Below the pieces are notes generated by a model. It was given only the letters and a program-made list of their open reading frames with translations. It was not told the origin of the DNA and searched no databases. Both the position numbers and the translations under genes were made by a program. Below are positions 35,524-45,332 of a stretch of DNA of 64,000 nucleotides, one piece after another. Numbering within the stretch: position 1 is the stretch's first letter; every line of letters begins with the position of its first letter. The DNA lies in the NCBI RefSeq assembly GCF_009856445.1, contig NZ_WMFA01000006.1, positions 1-64,000 on the forward strand, written 5' to 3'. This stretch comes from Halobacillus litoralis (GTDB lineage: Bacteria; Bacillota; Bacilli; Bacillales; Halobacillaceae).

Positions 35524-36024
35524 ATGCAAGTACGTGAATTGAATCAAGCGGATGCTAAAGAATATTACGATTTAAGGCTAGAAGCGCTACTCACCAACCC
35601 TGATGCGTTTATCACTACATATGAACAAGAAAAACAACGGCCAGATCCAATCAACACAACTGCTGAAAGATTGGAAGGTGAAACCTCCCGTACGTTCGGG
35701 CTATTTGTTGAGGAAACGCTCGCAGGTGTCGTCACCTTAGTGAAAGAAACTCATCCAAAGTTTTCCCACAAAGCTTCCATTGTAGCCATGTACATAACTA
35801 AAGAACACAGACGCAAAGGTGGTGCGGAGCTCTTGGTTGAAGAGTTGATTCAATTTGCAAGGGCCATCGAGCTGGAAGTACTTCACTTGAGTGTAGTTAC
35901 AGATAATCACCCAGCCCAGGAGCTGTATAAAAAGCTCGGCTTCCAGACATATGGCACAGAGGAAAAAGCCATCAAACTACCTGATCGCTATTTAGACGAA
36001 GATCATATGGTCCTCTTTCTTTAA
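35524..36024 (+). CDS. GNAT-family N-acetyltransferase
   Basis: A 166-residue GNAT protein. MYITKEHRRKGGAELLVEEL carries the acetyl-CoA loop and VTDNHPAQELYKKLGF is the typical C-terminal segment. AAGGAGG lies nine bases before the ATG; a TTG two codons upstream is too close. Substrate unknown. Confidence 0.85.
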   Translation: MQVRELNQADAKEYYDLRLEALLTNPDAFITTYEQEKQRPDPINTTAERLEGETSRTFGLFVEETLAGVVTLVKETHPKFSHKASIVAMYITKEHRRKGGAELLVEELIQFARAIELEVLHLSVVTDNHPAQELYKKLGFQTYGTEEKAIKLPDRYLDEDHMVLFL

Positions 36025-36046
36025 TCAATAAAACAATTCCACAAAA

Positions 36047-36625
36047 GCTCCCTTTAGTGGAAGACTCAGTTTCGAGACTTTTGTGTAATTCTAGGGGCTC
36101 CGGGAAACGATTCGCTTTCCATGGGGCGGGCGGTGAGCGTCCTCAGGCTACGCCTTCCGGGGTCTCACCTGTCCCACACGTCCCATAGGAGTCTCACCGT
36201 TTCCCTCCGCCCCTTGACCATATAAGTGTCTCGAAACCACTTCTAAAGGGTCAGCTTGAATGGTTGAGGGAAGTGGATAATTCGAAAACCTTTATTCATA
36301 ATAAGGTTCCAAATCTTCTCCCCTATGCGGGCAAATAGTGCGTTCTATCAAGCATTTGCGTATGCTAAACGTCAATGAGATAGAGTTTAAATCATTCACT
36401 TCTCATATCCATACAAGCTGATTTTTAAGTAGTGGTTTCGAGAACCATACTTGGTTAAGGGGCGGAGGGGAATGGCGAGACTCCTGCGGGAAAAAAGTGC
36501 TTGGTGAGACCCCACAGGACGCAGTCCGAGGAGGCTCACCGCGCTCCCGCGGAAAGCGAGCTATTCCCCGCAGCCCCCATCCACTCAACAAACGTCTCGA
36601 AACTGAGTCTTCAAGAAACCTGCCA
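36047..36625 (+). repeat. Composite intergenic repeat, copy 5 (complete)
   Basis: GCTCCC end (36047-36052) inside a TTCCAC...GTGGAA hairpin; core 36069-36077; type B module to 36237; a spacer of about 200 bp; inner core GTTTCGAGA 36435-36443; type A module; core 36595-36603; CCTGCCA end 36619-36625. The module order B-A differs from copies 3 and 4 (A-C). Confidence 0.9.
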
Positions 36626-36739
36626 TTTTCTTCAATAAGCAGAGGAGTAGAATAAAGACAGTGGTGTTGGAAAATTGAAACATTCCCCCTTTTCTTTCGT
36701 ATAGAAAAGAGGAAAGCAACTTAAGTAAAGGGTGAAAAT

Positions 36740-37462
36740 ATGATAGAAATCAATCGTATATCTAAAAGCTTCGCAGGGAAACAAGCGGTAAAAGACCTTG
36801 ATCTTTCTGTCCCGGATGGAAAGATATTCGGCTTCCTCGGTCCGAACGGAGCTGGAAAATCAACAACGATCAAAATGATGACAGGCATTTTGCCCATCGA
36901 TGAAGGTTCGATCATTATGAATGGCATCGATGTGGCGAAAGAACCGATGAAGGCCAAGCATCAATTTGGGTATGTCCCGGACCGTTCAGACATTTTTCTA
37001 AGGTTAAAAGGGATTGAATATTTGAATTTTATTGCTGATGTATTTGAAGTCCCAAAGGATGTACGAAAAGAAAAAATTGAACATTTGACCAAAAGCTTTG
37101 GAATTTATGAGGCTTTGAATGATCATATCCAAACCTACTCCCATGGGATGAGACAGAAAATTGTAGTCAGCGGTGTACTGCTTCATGATCCAGATGTCTG
37201 GATTCTGGATGAACCGTTAACGGGGCTCGACCCGAAGTCTTCCTATACATTAAAGGAAATGATGCGTGACCATGCTAGAAGAGGGAAAATTGTCTTTTTT
37301 TCCACCCATGTTTTAGAAGTAGTAGAACAGTTGTGTGATGAGGTTGCCATCATTAATAATGGGCATGTGCAATTCAAAGGGAATATGGCTGAGATGAGAC
37401 AACAATTTAAAGATGATGATAATCTAGAGCAATTGTTCCTGGAGTTGACTCAAAATGAATAA
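36740..37462 (+). CDS. ythP: ABC transporter ATPase, YthP-like
   Basis: A 240-residue ABC ATPase with Walker A (GPNGAGKST, about 34-42), signature (YSHGMRQK) and Walker B (VWILDEPLTGLDP). It is coupled to the permease gene by an eight-base overlap. Pairing and lengths match B. subtilis YthP/YthQ, whose substrate is not known to me. Confidence 0.85.
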   Translation: MIEINRISKSFAGKQAVKDLDLSVPDGKIFGFLGPNGAGKSTTIKMMTGILPIDEGSIIMNGIDVAKEPMKAKHQFGYVPDRSDIFLRLKGIEYLNFIADVFEVPKDVRKEKIEHLTKSFGIYEALNDHIQTYSHGMRQKIVVSGVLLHDPDVWILDEPLTGLDPKSSYTLKEMMRDHARRGKIVFFSTHVLEVVEQLCDEVAIINNGHVQFKGNMAEMRQQFKDDDNLEQLFLELTQNE

Positions 37463-39089
37463 AGCATGGAAATTGATGCGTATCATGGTCAAAATGCAAT
37501 TATCCATGGCCAATAAAAGCAGTATGGAAAAATTCGGATTTGTCATGATTGGTTTAATGATGATCCCTTTCGGATTGCTCATCTTGTTTTTCATTCAAGG
37601 AATCATCAGTAACATGTATGCCGCCCTTGAACCACTAGGGAACGAAGGAGTCATTCTTGGATTATTGTTTGTCATGATGACTTTTATTTTCTGTTTTACA
37701 AGTATAGGGACCGTACTCAGTTCTTTTTACTTCGCCGAAGATGTGGAGTCTTTTATATCTTTGCCTTTCCAACCTTATCAAATCTTATTTGGGAAATCTG
37801 CGGTTCCGTTTCTATCGTTATATGGTTTGAATGCGATCTTGCTGCTCCCTTCTCTCATATTCTTTGGCTTACATAGCGGAGCCGGCGTCCTTTATTATCT
37901 TTCAGCTCTAATCATTTGGTCATTAACACCTATCATTCCTTTCGTCTTAACGGCTATTGTTCTTATGTTCATTATGAGATTCGCCAATATATCCAAAAAT
38001 AAAGATCGTACAAAAGTACTCGTCGGGCTCCTGGGCTTTGTTTTTGCTATAGGAATTAATGTACTGATCCGCTTGGATTCAGGAACAGGTAACGTAGCAG
38101 AAATGCTAACACAGCAGAACGCTCTTCTTGAACTTGTAACAAAATTCTTCCCTACTGCTTACTTCAGTAGTATCGCCCTAACTGAAATAGGAAACTGGAC
38201 TGGGGTATTTTACTTCCTTCTGTTTGTCACATTATCTTTAGGGGCGTTCTTTGTATTCCTTACTGTTGGCCAAAGTTTCTACTTTAAAGGTGTGCTCGGT
38301 TTATCTGGAGGAAAGCGAAGCGACTTTAATGAAGAAAAGATTCAAAAACAAGTAAAGCAGCAGTCTCTATTAATGAGTTTATGGAAAAAAGAGATGCGCA
38401 TCATCTTTAGAACTCCTACTTTTTTTACACAAATTGTCGTGCAGAGCCTCTTCTTTCCTGTATTCCTAATTATCATTATGATGTTGGACCCCAATGGACC
38501 TCTTACAGGGTGGGGGACTCAACTCAATGTTATGGAAGGAAAAAAAGTCATATTAGGGATGTTTGGGATCACAGTTGTCGCACTAGGAATTAACCCCGCC
38601 TCCTTCTCTTCCGTGTCCAGGGATGGGAAGAGCTGGTTCAACCATTTATACTTACCCATTCCAGCATCAACGGTCATTTTAAGTAAACTGCTTGTCTCCT
38701 TCTTCATGAATGGTTTATCCATCTTGCTTCTAAGCTTGGCTGCATTAATCGTTCTTAAAGTCCCATTCACCATATGGCTGCTCTGGTTCGTGATTTCTCT
38801 TATTACAGGCTGGGTCGCGAGCATCGCAGGGCTTATGATTGATTTGTACAGTCCGAAGTTGAATTGGACAGATGAGAGGGAAGTTTTTAAAGGAAGGTTT
38901 ATCGGAATAGTCCCTCTCGCATTGGAATCAGCGGTGTTTGGGATCATTATTCTGATTTTGTGGAATAGTGGCTTGCAAGGTATATGGACCGTTGGTAGTG
39001 TACTGATTCTTGTGTTGGTGACGATCACTGCTCTCACACATTATTTCTTAAATCGTATGGTCCAAAGAAAATACTATAAGATCCTCTGA
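37455..39089 (+). CDS. ythQ: ABC transporter permease, YthQ-like
   Basis: A 544-residue membrane protein with about 12 predicted helices in two blocks (roughly 20-270 and 310-540), separated by a basic cytoplasmic segment. This large permease type pairs with YthP-like ATPases. Substrate unknown; export is likely because there is no binding protein. Ends in a terminator shared with the convergent gene. Confidence 0.85.
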   Translation: MNKAWKLMRIMVKMQLSMANKSSMEKFGFVMIGLMMIPFGLLILFFIQGIISNMYAALEPLGNEGVILGLLFVMMTFIFCFTSIGTVLSSFYFAEDVESFISLPFQPYQILFGKSAVPFLSLYGLNAILLLPSLIFFGLHSGAGVLYYLSALIIWSLTPIIPFVLTAIVLMFIMRFANISKNKDRTKVLVGLLGFVFAIGINVLIRLDSGTGNVAEMLTQQNALLELVTKFFPTAYFSSIALTEIGNWTGVFYFLLFVTLSLGAFFVFLTVGQSFYFKGVLGLSGGKRSDFNEEKIQKQVKQQSLLMSLWKKEMRIIFRTPTFFTQIVVQSLFFPVFLIIIMMLDPNGPLTGWGTQLNVMEGKKVILGMFGITVVALGINPASFSSVSRDGKSWFNHLYLPIPASTVILSKLLVSFFMNGLSILLLSLAALIVLKVPFTIWLLWFVISLITGWVASIAGLMIDLYSPKLNWTDEREVFKGRFIGIVPLALESAVFGIIILILWNSGLQGIWTVGSVLILVLVTITALTHYFLNRMVQRKYYKIL

Positions 39090-39095
39090 AGATTT

Positions 39096-39128
39096 AAAAA
39101 AGCTCTGAGTAAAAACTCAGGGCTTTTC
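39096..39128. terminator. Bidirectional terminator after ythQ
   Basis: AGCTCTGAGT-aaaa-ACTCAGGGCT (one G-U pair) with A and T runs. Confidence 0.85.
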
Positions 39129-39150
39129 TAATTCACGTGTTTCAGTTAGC

Positions 39151-39270
39151 TTAACCTCCAAAGAAAAAGTCGAGAATGTTACCTGCTTTGGAAGCATTTT
39201 GGTTGTAAAACTCTGAGTATCCGCAATTCTTGCAATAAACGGCGGTGAATTTGTTGTTTTGGACTTCCAT
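39151..39270 (-). CDS. Half zinc-ribbon mini-protein overlapping uspA
   Basis: A 39-residue ORF whose ATG overlaps the uspA stop by one base (TAATG), so it should be translated by re-initiation. It reads VYCKNCGYSEFY in the middle and ends NILDFFFGG. This matches the second half of small zinc-ribbon proteins of about 60-70 residues; the first CxxC half is missing, so only two Cys ligands remain and two copies would be needed to bind a metal. Either a degraded gene or a true mini-protein. Confidence 0.65.
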   Translation of the reverse strand: MEVQNNKFTAVYCKNCGYSEFYNQNASKAGNILDFFFGG

Positions 39271-39689
39271 TATTTCACAATCATAACTGGACATTTCGCT
39301 CTTTTTGCCACTTTATGGCTTACACTTCCCAATACCATTTCCTGCAGGGTATTCAAACCTCTACTTCCAATCACTACAAGATCAAAGTTATTTTCATTTG
39401 CATATTTAACGATCGTCGGACCCGGTTCACCATGTTGAATGCTTACTTGATACGAAGCATTTTTCTCCAGAAGAATTTCTTCAATAGGTTTCAATCTCTG
39501 CTGCCGGCGCTGTTCAACCATGCTTTGATCACCTTCGGATAAGACATCTGACTTAGACTGCTCACCGTCGATCACATAAACGATTGTAATTTCACCGTCC
39601 CCTTGTAAGTGGGCAAGTTCTGCAGCACGTTCAGCTGTACGGATAGAGTGATCGGATCCATCTGCTGCTACTAATATCTTCTTATACAT
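39270..39689 (-). CDS. Universal stress protein (UspA family)
   Basis: A 139-residue UspA-fold protein. MYKKILVAADGSDHSIRTAE is the family start, and the ATP-binding motif GSRGLNTLQEMVLGSVSHKV near the end is intact. GGGGGAA precedes the ATG; a 17-codon extension upstream is rejected. Divergent from the SulP transporter. Confidence 0.9.
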   Translation of the reverse strand: MYKKILVAADGSDHSIRTAERAAELAHLQGDGEITIVYVIDGEQSKSDVLSEGDQSMVEQRRQQRLKPIEEILLEKNASYQVSIQHGEPGPTIVKYANENNFDLVVIGSRGLNTLQEMVLGSVSHKVAKRAKCPVMIVK

Positions 39690-39970
39690 CGGAATTCCCC
39701 CAATCGACTTCATCTGTTTTCTCCATTTTACCATTCTCATTCATCATTTAGGGGGAAAAACTACCATTAAATAACTTACAATAATATGATTTTTGTATAG
39801 TTAGGGTCTATATAAGCGAAAAAAAGAGAAAAAAAGAGAAAAATATATATTTATGCGCTTACATGGGGTTATGTATTATCCCCTATAGGTGATATAATCT
39901 GATCGTTCTTGCCGGATTTCCGTATTGTTATGGACAATACAAAATAAAAAATGTAGAAAGAGGTGCGCAA

Positions 39971-41431
39971 TTGAACACAGAAACAATTAAACAACAATGG
40001 TTCGGAAACGTAAAAAACGATGTGCTTTCAGGCATGGTCGTCGCTATGGCGCTCATCCCTGAAGCGATCGCTTTCTCTATCATCGCTGGAGTCGACCCCA
40101 TGGTAGGTTTGTACGCTTCCTTCTGTATCGCTGTCGTCATTGCTTTTATGGGTGGTCGTCCAGGTATGATTTCTGCTGCGACCGGAGCTATGGCTGTCTT
40201 GATGGTCACCTTAGTCAAAGACCATGGTTTGGAGTATTTACTGGCTGCTACGATTTTGACGGGGATTTTACAGTTTACTTTAGGTGCATTGAAAATCGGA
40301 CAGCTTATGAAGTTTATTCCTAGGTCCGTCATGATAGGTTTTGTGAATGCCCTAGCGATTCTTATTTTCTCATCACAACTTGTCCACTTTGAAGGGGCAG
40401 GATTAGCTATGTATGCGATGGTAGTAGGTTCATTAGTTATTATTTATATTCTACCAAGATTCACCAAATCCGTTCCTTCACCATTGGTGGCTATTGTCGT
40501 AATGACAATCATCGCCATTACGACAGGAGCTGGATTGAAAACAGTAGGGGATATGGGAGAACTATCCAGTACACTGCCTATTTTCCTTCTACCAGATATC
40601 CCATTGACGTTTGAAACATTACAAATTATTTTCCCTATCTCACTGGCTCTTGCTTTTGTAGGGTTACTAGAATCGTTACTAACTGCACAAATTGTAGATG
40701 ATATGACAGATACAGTAAGTGATAAAAATAAAGAAGCCAGAGGACAGGGAATGGCCAATGTGGTTTCCGGTTTCTTTGGTGGAATGGCCGGTTGCGCCAT
40801 GATCGGTCAATCCGTTATTAACGTCTCCTCAGGTGGACGTGGACGATTGTCGACACTCGTTGCAGGAATATTTATGATGATGCTGATTATTGTATTCAAT
40901 GATCTTCTCGTCCAAATTCCTATGGCCGTCCTCGTCGGAGTCATGATTATGGTATCCATTGGAACATTTGATTGGAGCTCACTGACACGCTTCAAAAAGA
41001 CTCCGATTACAGACAGTATTGTCATGCTTGTAACCGTTGGTACAGTAGTACAGACTCATGATCTGTCCAAAGGTGTCATTGCTGGTGTCATTTTAAGTGC
41101 TATTTTCTTCGTTGCTAAGATTTCAAAAGTGAAAGTTGAGGAAGTATTTGACCAGAATACAGAAAAAATGGTGTACCATGTAAGTGGTCAAGTATTCTTC
41201 GCTTCCACAGACAGCTTGCTTAAGCATTTCGACTATGATGTGAAAGCATACCAAGTAGTAATTGACTTTACCTATGCCCATGTTTGGGATGACTCAGCTG
41301 TCGCTGCGATTGATAAACTGATAACGAAGTATGAAGACCGTGATATAGATGTCGAGATTGTTGGATTGAATAAGGACAGCTCCAAGCTTGTTCGACGCCT
41401 TACAGTCAATGACAAACTAAATGCCTCATAA
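39971..41431 (+). CDS. SulP/SLC26-family anion transporter with STAS domain
   Basis: A 486-residue carrier: about 10-14 membrane helices (residues 10-385) and a C-terminal STAS domain (about 400-486). Members carry sulfate, bicarbonate or other anions with Na+ or H+. [22 protein letters not shown] is typical of the bicarbonate/dicarboxylate-like bacterial branch. The start is TTG behind AGAGGTG. The 280-base upstream gap has A-rich tandem AAAAAGAGAA and a TATAAT at 39893-39898 without a good -35. Confidence 0.9.
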   Translation: MNTETIKQQWFGNVKNDVLSGMVVAMALIPEAIAFSIIAGVDPMVGLYASFCIAVVIAFMGGRPGMISAATGAMAVLMVTLVKDHGLEYLLAATILTGILQFTLGALKIGQLMKFIPRSVMIGFVNALAILIFSSQLVHFEGAGLAMYAMVVGSLVIIYILPRFTKSVPSPLVAIVVMTIIAITTGAGLKTVGDMGELSSTLPIFLLPDIPLTFETLQIIFPISLALAFVGLLESLLTAQIVDDMTDTVSDKNKEARGQGMANVVSGFFGGMAGCAMIGQSVINVSSGGRGRLSTLVAGIFMMMLIIVFNDLLVQIPMAVLVGVMIMVSIGTFDWSSLTRFKKTPITDSIVMLVTVGTVVQTHDLSKGVIAGVILSAIFFVAKISKVKVEEVFDQNTEKMVYHVSGQVFFASTDSLLKHFDYDVKAYQVVIDFTYAHVWDDSAVAAIDKLITKYEDRDIDVEIVGLNKDSSKLVRRLTVNDKLNAS

Positions 41432-41433
41432 GT

Positions 41434-41465
41434 AAAGCGCAAGGCCTAAGGCCTTGCGCTTTTTT
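41434..41465. terminator. Bidirectional terminator
   Basis: AAGCGCAAGGCC-taa-GGCCTTGCGCTT. The stop codon of the convergent acetyltransferase lies in its loop, so the hairpin also encodes that protein's last residues. Confidence 0.92.
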
Positions 41466-42000
41466 CTATCCATTCTTCTCTCAGCATACTGTAGACACAT
41501 GAATCCTGCCATTTACCTTTCACAAGTAAATCTTTCCGAAGAATTCCTTCTTTAATCATACCGACCTTTTCCAATACTCTAATCGATCCGGTATTCTCCG
41601 GATTTGATGTGGCTACTACCCGCTGCAATTCACAATGCTCAAAACAATAATTGATCATCAATTGAACAGCCTCAGTAGCCAAACCTCTTCCCCAGTAATC
41701 TTGATGAATGATAAAACCAATTTCGCCGATTCCATCCCAGTCTCGAATGTTCATCTCGATATTGCCAACCACTTCATCCAATTCTTTTTCTACAATGGTA
41801 AAAACATAGCGGCTTCTATGTCTTTGTTGCCGATCAATGATAATTTGACGGACGAAAAAGAGACTATCTTCTTCTGTGTTCGGTCCCCACGGCTGGTGCT
41901 TTACCGTCTCTTCGTTCGATGAATAAGGGTGAAAGGCTGACCAGTCTTCAAGTAAGACTTCCCGAAGGCAAATACGGTCACTCTCTGCAATCACTTCCAC
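41446..42000 (-). CDS. RimJ/RimL-type GNAT acetyltransferase
   Basis: A 184-residue GNAT protein of the ribosomal-protein-alanine acetyltransferase type: ICLREVLLEDW at the start, GFIIHQDYWGRGLATEAV for acetyl-CoA, and TSNPENTGSIRVLEKVGM. The start appears to be GTG, with no ideal binding site. The substrate is not necessarily ribosomal. Confidence 0.85.
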   Translation of the reverse strand: MEVIAESDRICLREVLLEDWSAFHPYSSNEETVKHQPWGPNTEEDSLFFVRQIIIDRQQRHRSRYVFTIVEKELDEVVGNIEMNIRDWDGIGEIGFIIHQDYWGRGLATEAVQLMINYCFEHCELQRVVATSNPENTGSIRVLEKVGMIKEGILRKDLLVKGKWQDSCVYSMLREEWIEKSARP

Positions 42001-42030
42001 TCCATCACGTCCTATATCCGTTAATTTATA

Positions 42031-42315
42031 TCATCTATTTAAAAGACATGCTTTTAACTCTTTCATCCAAGGACTGGGATCTTCTTTCACCATATAGGCC
42101 CGTACACCTTTGTGTGTATGCAAATAAAGCATTCCATACATGGACGAAGATCTCCGATATGAAACATCATGAATGGCATGAAGAGGAAAAGTTTCCTTTG
42201 GCGACACAACACTTGTTTCAAACAGCTTCAACTTATTTTCTTTCTCTAAATAGAGCTGCTGATTATTTTCAATGACACGCGTTCTCTCGAATATGGGTTG
42301 AGAACAAATCAACAT
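42031..42315 (-). CDS. Small protein of unknown function (possible PH-like fold)
   Basis: A 94-residue protein alternating beta-like segments (QQLYLEKENKLKLF, FPLHAIHDVSYR, MLYLHTHKGVRAYMV) and ending in a helix. This is like a small PH or bacterial-PH-type domain, but I cannot name it. AAAGGGCG precedes the ATG. It is divergent from the EamA transporter. Confidence 0.6.
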   Translation of the reverse strand: MLICSQPIFERTRVIENNQQLYLEKENKLKLFETSVVSPKETFPLHAIHDVSYRRSSSMYGMLYLHTHKGVRAYMVKEDPSPWMKELKACLLNR

Positions 42316-42510
42316 CTATCGCCCTTTCTTTATTCCTTTACTACTTCAAGTATACCGCACTTTTTAAGACCGTGTATAGACAATCCCCTCCACTCCACTA
42401 TATGGAAAAATTGTAGAAGAAGTGCATCTGGCTTTCTTTCATTAATTTTTTATATTAGGATGGTAAAGGTGTTTTTTTTGCACAACATAAGTACAACTGG
42501 AGGAACCATC

Positions 42511-43383
42511 ATGAGCAATCGAAATAAAGGAATCATCTTACTACTTATATCTGCCTTCGGCTTCTCTATGATGGCGGCACTCGTTAAGCTGTCTGGAGAC
42601 GTTCCGACTGTTCAAAAGACTTTATTCCGTAATCTTGTATCAGCCATTATCGCCTTTGGTTTTGTCATGTACAACAAAGAACGGCTTTTTGGTAACAAGG
42701 AAAATCAGAAGTTGCTGCTTTCCCGTTCAGCACTCGGTACGATCGGGATGGTACTGTTTTTCTATGCCATTGATAACCTTGTATTGTCAGATGCGGATAT
42801 GCTCAACAAACTCAGTCCATTTTTGTTAATTATCTTTTCAGCTATCTTTTTGAAAGAGAAAGCACGTTTGTATCAGATCATTGCTATTATCGTCGCGTTT
42901 ATCGGGACACTGTTCATCATAAAACCGGCATTTTCTGTTGAGTTCATTCCTTATCTCAGCGGTATTTTCTCAGCCGTGTTTGCAGCTGGCGCCTATACTT
43001 TGCTCCGTGTATTAGGAGATAAAGAAAAATTTTATACCATTGTCTTCTACTTCTCATTTTTCACAACTGTCACTCTGCTCCCTTTCACCATTGCTTTCTA
43101 TGAACCGATGAGCTTGAAACAATGGGTGTACCTGCTATCCGCTGGGGCATTTGCGACGCTGGGACAGTTCGGTTTGACCATAGCCTATAAATTCGCACCA
43201 GCACGGGAAATCTCTATCTTTTTCTATTCTACCGTGGTCTACTCGGCACTCATCAGTATCATCTTATTTGATCAAGTACCCGATATTTTCAGCATCCTCG
43301 GTTACTTCACAATCTTCGGTGCCTCGCTTTACATGTTTTTGAGAAATAACAAAGAAGCTAAGAAAGTAGAGGCAGCTCAGTAA
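42511..43383 (+). CDS. DMT-superfamily EamA transporter
   Basis: A 290-residue carrier with ten membrane helices in two EamA repeats (about 5-135 and 150-280). GIILLLISAFGFSMMAALVK is a typical start. Likely exports a small metabolite; substrate unknown. GGAGG lies before this ATG; a much longer upstream reading is non-coding. Ends in a strong terminator. Confidence 0.88.
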   Translation: MSNRNKGIILLLISAFGFSMMAALVKLSGDVPTVQKTLFRNLVSAIIAFGFVMYNKERLFGNKENQKLLLSRSALGTIGMVLFFYAIDNLVLSDADMLNKLSPFLLIIFSAIFLKEKARLYQIIAIIVAFIGTLFIIKPAFSVEFIPYLSGIFSAVFAAGAYTLLRVLGDKEKFYTIVFYFSFFTTVTLLPFTIAFYEPMSLKQWVYLLSAGAFATLGQFGLTIAYKFAPAREISIFFYSTVVYSALISIILFDQVPDIFSILGYFTIFGASLYMFLRNNKEAKKVEAAQ

Positions 43384-43437
43384 CCGGAAAAGCCAGCTCG
43401 ATAGGTGATTTTCACACATAGATACCTCTTTTAACAT

Positions 43438-43470
43438 AAAAAAGCGACCGCTTCCCGGTCGCTTTTTTTT
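43438..43470. terminator. Bidirectional terminator
   Basis: AAAAAAGCGACC-gcttccc-GGTCGCTTTTTTTT between the EamA and ABC-F genes. Confidence 0.92.
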
Positions 43471-45049
43471 AGTCCTTTTTCAGTTTCTTTAAGTGATACA
43501 ACGTTTGTTGATAGTCCTCCTCCAATTGATTAACATCATCATTCGGACCAGGCATACTCAACCGGCTGACGAGTTCCGTCAACTTTGTTTCTAATGCCAT
43601 CTGATCGTAGACGTCATCGTCAGCAACAGGAGGATTCTCCACATACTCCTCCCACTGTTTCCATGTCCCATCGAAGGGTATGAACTTTGAATCTTCGATC
43701 ATCCATATTTGATCCGCTGTCCTCTCGATGAATGTACGATCATGGGTAACAAAAAGAATCGTCCCTGGGAAATCGCAGATTAACCGTTCTAAAGCATGTA
43801 TTGCTTCGAGATCCAGGTGATTCGTTGGTTCGTCAAGCACGAGGAAAGTTGCTCCGCTGGCCATCAATTTCGCCATAGACAGTTTCACTCGTTCTCCTCC
43901 ACTCAATTGGCCTATGGTTTTGTTCATATCCTCAGCAAAAAACCTCAGACGCGCAAGAATGATACGAATGGTAGTTTCGGATAGTGAACTCTCTTCACTT
44001 GCATAGTCGTACACTTTCTTCTCAAAAGGTAAATCTTCCAAAGTCTGGTGAAAGTACCCGATCTCTACTCCTGGAGAAAGCCACTCTGTTGTTCGTAAAA
44101 GATGTTGGATAAAAGTGGATTTTCCTGTTCCGTTCCCACCGATGAAGGCTGTTTTCGATCCATTTTTCAATGAGAGCTTAGGGGTGGAAAATAGAACCCT
44201 TGATCCAACTTTGACCTCGGCCTCCCCCACTTTCCCTATCACCTTTTTATTTGAAGGGTTCAATTTGCTAAACTCCATCTTCACTTGGTCCCATTCCATA
44301 GGCTTCTCTGCCTTCTCGAGACGATCCAATCTGCGCTCTAATGTTTTACTGACACGCTCCACCTTCTTTTGATGAGCAGCTGCTTTGTTCTTCCCAAGTT
44401 GCCACTCGGAATTTCCCATTCGTTTAGGAGGTTTTCTCATTCCTTTAGATTGGGACTGCTTTTGGCGGATTCGTTCCTCAATTCTGTTTTTTTCTTTCAC
44501 ATACTGTTCGTGCATTTCGTATTTCTGCTTTCGTTCATACTCCTTTTGAATCTCATAAAAATCATAATTTCCTTGGTATTCCGTCAATTCTCCTTGTTCA
44601 AGTTCCCAGATTTTATTGCAGCAGCGATTGAGCATCTTTCGATCATGGGAAACAAGAACATAAGCGCCCTTATGCTTGAGCAGTTCTTTTTCTAATGATT
44701 CAATGTGCTCCCAGTCCAGGTTATTCGTTGGTTCATCAAGAAAAAGCAAGGAGTGTCCAAGGGAAAGAATTCGCTCCAGTCGAGCGAGTGTTTTTTCACC
44801 ACCACTCAATGAAGAAGATTTCCACTCTTCTTCATTCATCTGTTTCATCCATCCATAAGAGGTGTGCCATTCCACTTGCGGGGCTACATCGAGCTTTCCT
44901 AACAAGTATTGCAGCAAAAGGCTTTTCCCTTCTCCATTTCTTCCTACTAGACCAATTCGGTCTCCTTCATGAATCTTCAGTTCTTTAATATTAAGTAGAT
45001 CTCGGCTCCCGATTTGATACTGTATATTGGTTGCACGCATGTTTAACAT
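43469..45049 (-). CDS. ABC-F ATPase, ribosome-protection (VmlR/Vga/Msr-like) type
   Basis: A soluble 526-residue protein with two ABC domains and no membrane segment. Walker A GRNGEGKS (36-43), signature SLSGGEKTLARL and LFLDEPTNNLDW form the first domain; GGNGTGKST (about 308), QLSGGERVKLSMAKL and LVLDEPTNHLDL the second. The linker (about 175-260) is long and basic, as in proteins that free ribosomes from macrolide-, lincosamide- or pleuromutilin-type drugs. B. subtilis VmlR is the nearest type I can recall. The N-domain lacks the usual long arm insertion. The structured leader supports drug induction. Confidence 0.85.
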   Translation of the reverse strand: MLNMRATNIQYQIGSRDLLNIKELKIHEGDRIGLVGRNGEGKSLLLQYLLGKLDVAPQVEWHTSYGWMKQMNEEEWKSSSLSGGEKTLARLERILSLGHSLLFLDEPTNNLDWEHIESLEKELLKHKGAYVLVSHDRKMLNRCCNKIWELEQGELTEYQGNYDFYEIQKEYERKQKYEMHEQYVKEKNRIEERIRQKQSQSKGMRKPPKRMGNSEWQLGKNKAAAHQKKVERVSKTLERRLDRLEKAEKPMEWDQVKMEFSKLNPSNKKVIGKVGEAEVKVGSRVLFSTPKLSLKNGSKTAFIGGNGTGKSTFIQHLLRTTEWLSPGVEIGYFHQTLEDLPFEKKVYDYASEESSLSETTIRIILARLRFFAEDMNKTIGQLSGGERVKLSMAKLMASGATFLVLDEPTNHLDLEAIHALERLICDFPGTILFVTHDRTFIERTADQIWMIEDSKFIPFDGTWKQWEEYVENPPVADDDVYDQMALETKLTELVSRLSMPGPNDDVNQLEEDYQQTLYHLKKLKKD

Positions 45050-45308
45050 AAATAAACCTCCCTGAACCGTTCCAGAGAGGTTTTAGTCTGCCATCACTTT
45101 TTGGGCACACCACAACATATGTGAAGGGTGATGTAAAAAGCAAGAGGATCCTTTTAAAAAAAGGACAGACCAATCCTGTATCTGGAACGAGTGTTGTTTC
45201 TTATTCTCATACTCGTTTAGCAACAGGATTAGTACTTCATTGCTTTAAACGTCAGTCCCTTCTTTTTTGGTTACGTTTATTATATGATGAAGTGGCTTAG
45301 GAATACAA
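45050..45308 (-). promoter_or_regulatory. Promoter and structured leader of the ABC-F gene
   Basis: Promoter: TTGTAT (45303-45308) and TATAAT (45279-45284) with an 18-base spacer. The leader has a possible three-codon ORF, Met-Lys-Tyr-stop (45229-45240), then a long stem (ACAGGATT/AATCCTGT at 45223-45230 and 45172-45179, inner ACTCGTT/AACGAGT), a T-run, and last a hairpin (about 45056-45083) in which AACCTCTCTG covers the ribosome-binding site AGGGAGG. The layout suggests attenuation: a stalled ribosome upstream would release the binding site. Confidence 0.7.
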
Positions 45309-45332
45309 GACAAAAAGAATGGAGGAAGTCAT

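Noticed and set aside
39816-39850. A-rich tandem AAAAAGAGAA upstream of the SulP gene as a regulatory repeat
   Set aside because: Only two units of very simple sequence; likely just an AT-rich upstream region.
42298-42510. Upstream in-frame extension of the EamA transporter by 71 codons
   Set aside because: Polar, low-quality sequence before a perfect GGAGG-ATG start that coincides with the first membrane helix.
44991-45173. 60-codon ORF running through the ABC-F leader into the gene in another frame
   Set aside because: No ribosome-binding site, and it crosses the hairpin that hides the true start. The leader is better explained as regulatory RNA.
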